This document shows, in pieces, positions 49,564 through 49,682 of a stretch of DNA of 49,682 bases. Position 1 is the first letter of the stretch; each line of letters begins with the position of its first letter. The translations under genes and the position numbers were made by a program. The stretch comes from an uncultured Collinsella sp. GTDB taxonomy: Bacteria; Actinomycetota; Coriobacteriia; Coriobacteriales; Coriobacteriaceae. The stretch spans positions 1-49,682 of the forward strand of contig UQTW01000016.1 of the NCBI GenBank assembly GCA_900544115.1. The letters are read 5' to 3'. The notes beneath the pieces are model-generated. The model was not told where the DNA came from and did not search any database. It worked only from the letters and a program-made list of their open reading frames with translations.

Positions 49564-49593
49564 TTATAGCGAGAGATATACAAATGGTTAAAT
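49564..49593 (-). promoter_or_regulatory. Promoter of the polysaccharide gene cluster
   Basis: Minus strand -35 TTTAAC (complement of 49588-49593), an 18-bp spacer, and -10 TATAAT (complement of 49564-49569), 34 bp before the first start codon. Confidence 0.6.
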
Positions 49594-49666
49594 AGACACA
49601 ACGAATGGTGCACCCTTGATTATCAACCCTTGATTGGCAACTTCATCCGAACACTTCCCACATTCA

Positions 49667-49682
49667 TCCGCACATGTGCGGA
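49667..49682. repeat. 16-bp perfect palindrome at the window edge
   Basis: TCCGCACATGTGCGGA reads the same on both strands, with CATCCGAACAC and CATCCGCACAT as imperfect direct repeats just to its left. It lies ~75 bp upstream of the promoter's -35 and could be an activator or repressor site for the polysaccharide cluster. Confidence 0.4.

Overview
The window most likely comes from a gut Coriobacteriia chromosome, probably Collinsella or a close relative. This is an inference from the GC-rich core genes, the Gram-positive traits (ScpAB, PlsY/PlsC, an LPKTG-anchored protein, a lantibiotic-type sensor pair) and the low-GC accessory genes. No rRNA or other taxonomic marker is present.

Positions 1-2971 (+) are the end of a lantibiotic-style immunity and regulation cluster: a permease C-terminus, a broken YxeA-like gene, and an OmpR-type response regulator with its histidine kinase. 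A terminator closes it at about 3100.

Positions 3578-20963 (-) are a dense housekeeping run read right to left. From upstream to downstream it holds tRNA-Ala, ABC-F ATPase, a small membrane protein, site-2 protease, scpA, scpB, an RluB-type pseudouridine synthase, cmk, plsC, ispH, a DUF512 radical-SAM protein, der, plsY, gpsA, rpe, a cysteine desulfurase, Nif3, a zinc-ribbon coiled-coil protein, coaBC and tRNA-Pro. Most neighbours overlap or lie within 20 nt. The run covers lipid, CoA and isoprenoid synthesis, chromosome segregation and ribosome maturation.

Positions 20840-22230 hold a duplication. The tRNA-Ala(GGC) gene, with its promoter and terminator, occurs twice, 976 bp apart. Each copy is followed upstream by a non-coding element of 134 bp closed by inverted repeats, and a CAT-anticodon tRNA lies between the copies.

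Positions 22275-36830 are an accessory island with many pieces broken. It holds a nuclease-like gene split by an amber codon, tRNA-Val, RelE/Phd-type and YafQ/RelB-type toxin-antitoxin pairs, a nucleotidyltransferase operon, two decayed copies of an LPXTG surface-protein gene, a TIR-like protein, and two copies plus a fragment of an unnamed one-helix membrane protein. It also holds a HEPN-like protein, a repeated coding tail placed before two different genes, a Panacea-type antitoxin with a membrane partner, and IS256-type transposase and phage terminase relics.

Positions 36931-49593 are a surface-polysaccharide locus. GC-rich rmlB and rmlA (dTDP-sugar synthesis) flank a low-GC acetyltransferase/small-protein cassette. 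They are followed by an acyltransferase, a polysaccharide pyruvyl transferase, a WsaF-type glycosyltransferase, a double GT2 glycosyltransferase, a DUF2142 membrane protein, a DUF2304 protein and a Dpm1-like GT2. The last six are read leftward from a promoter near 49580.
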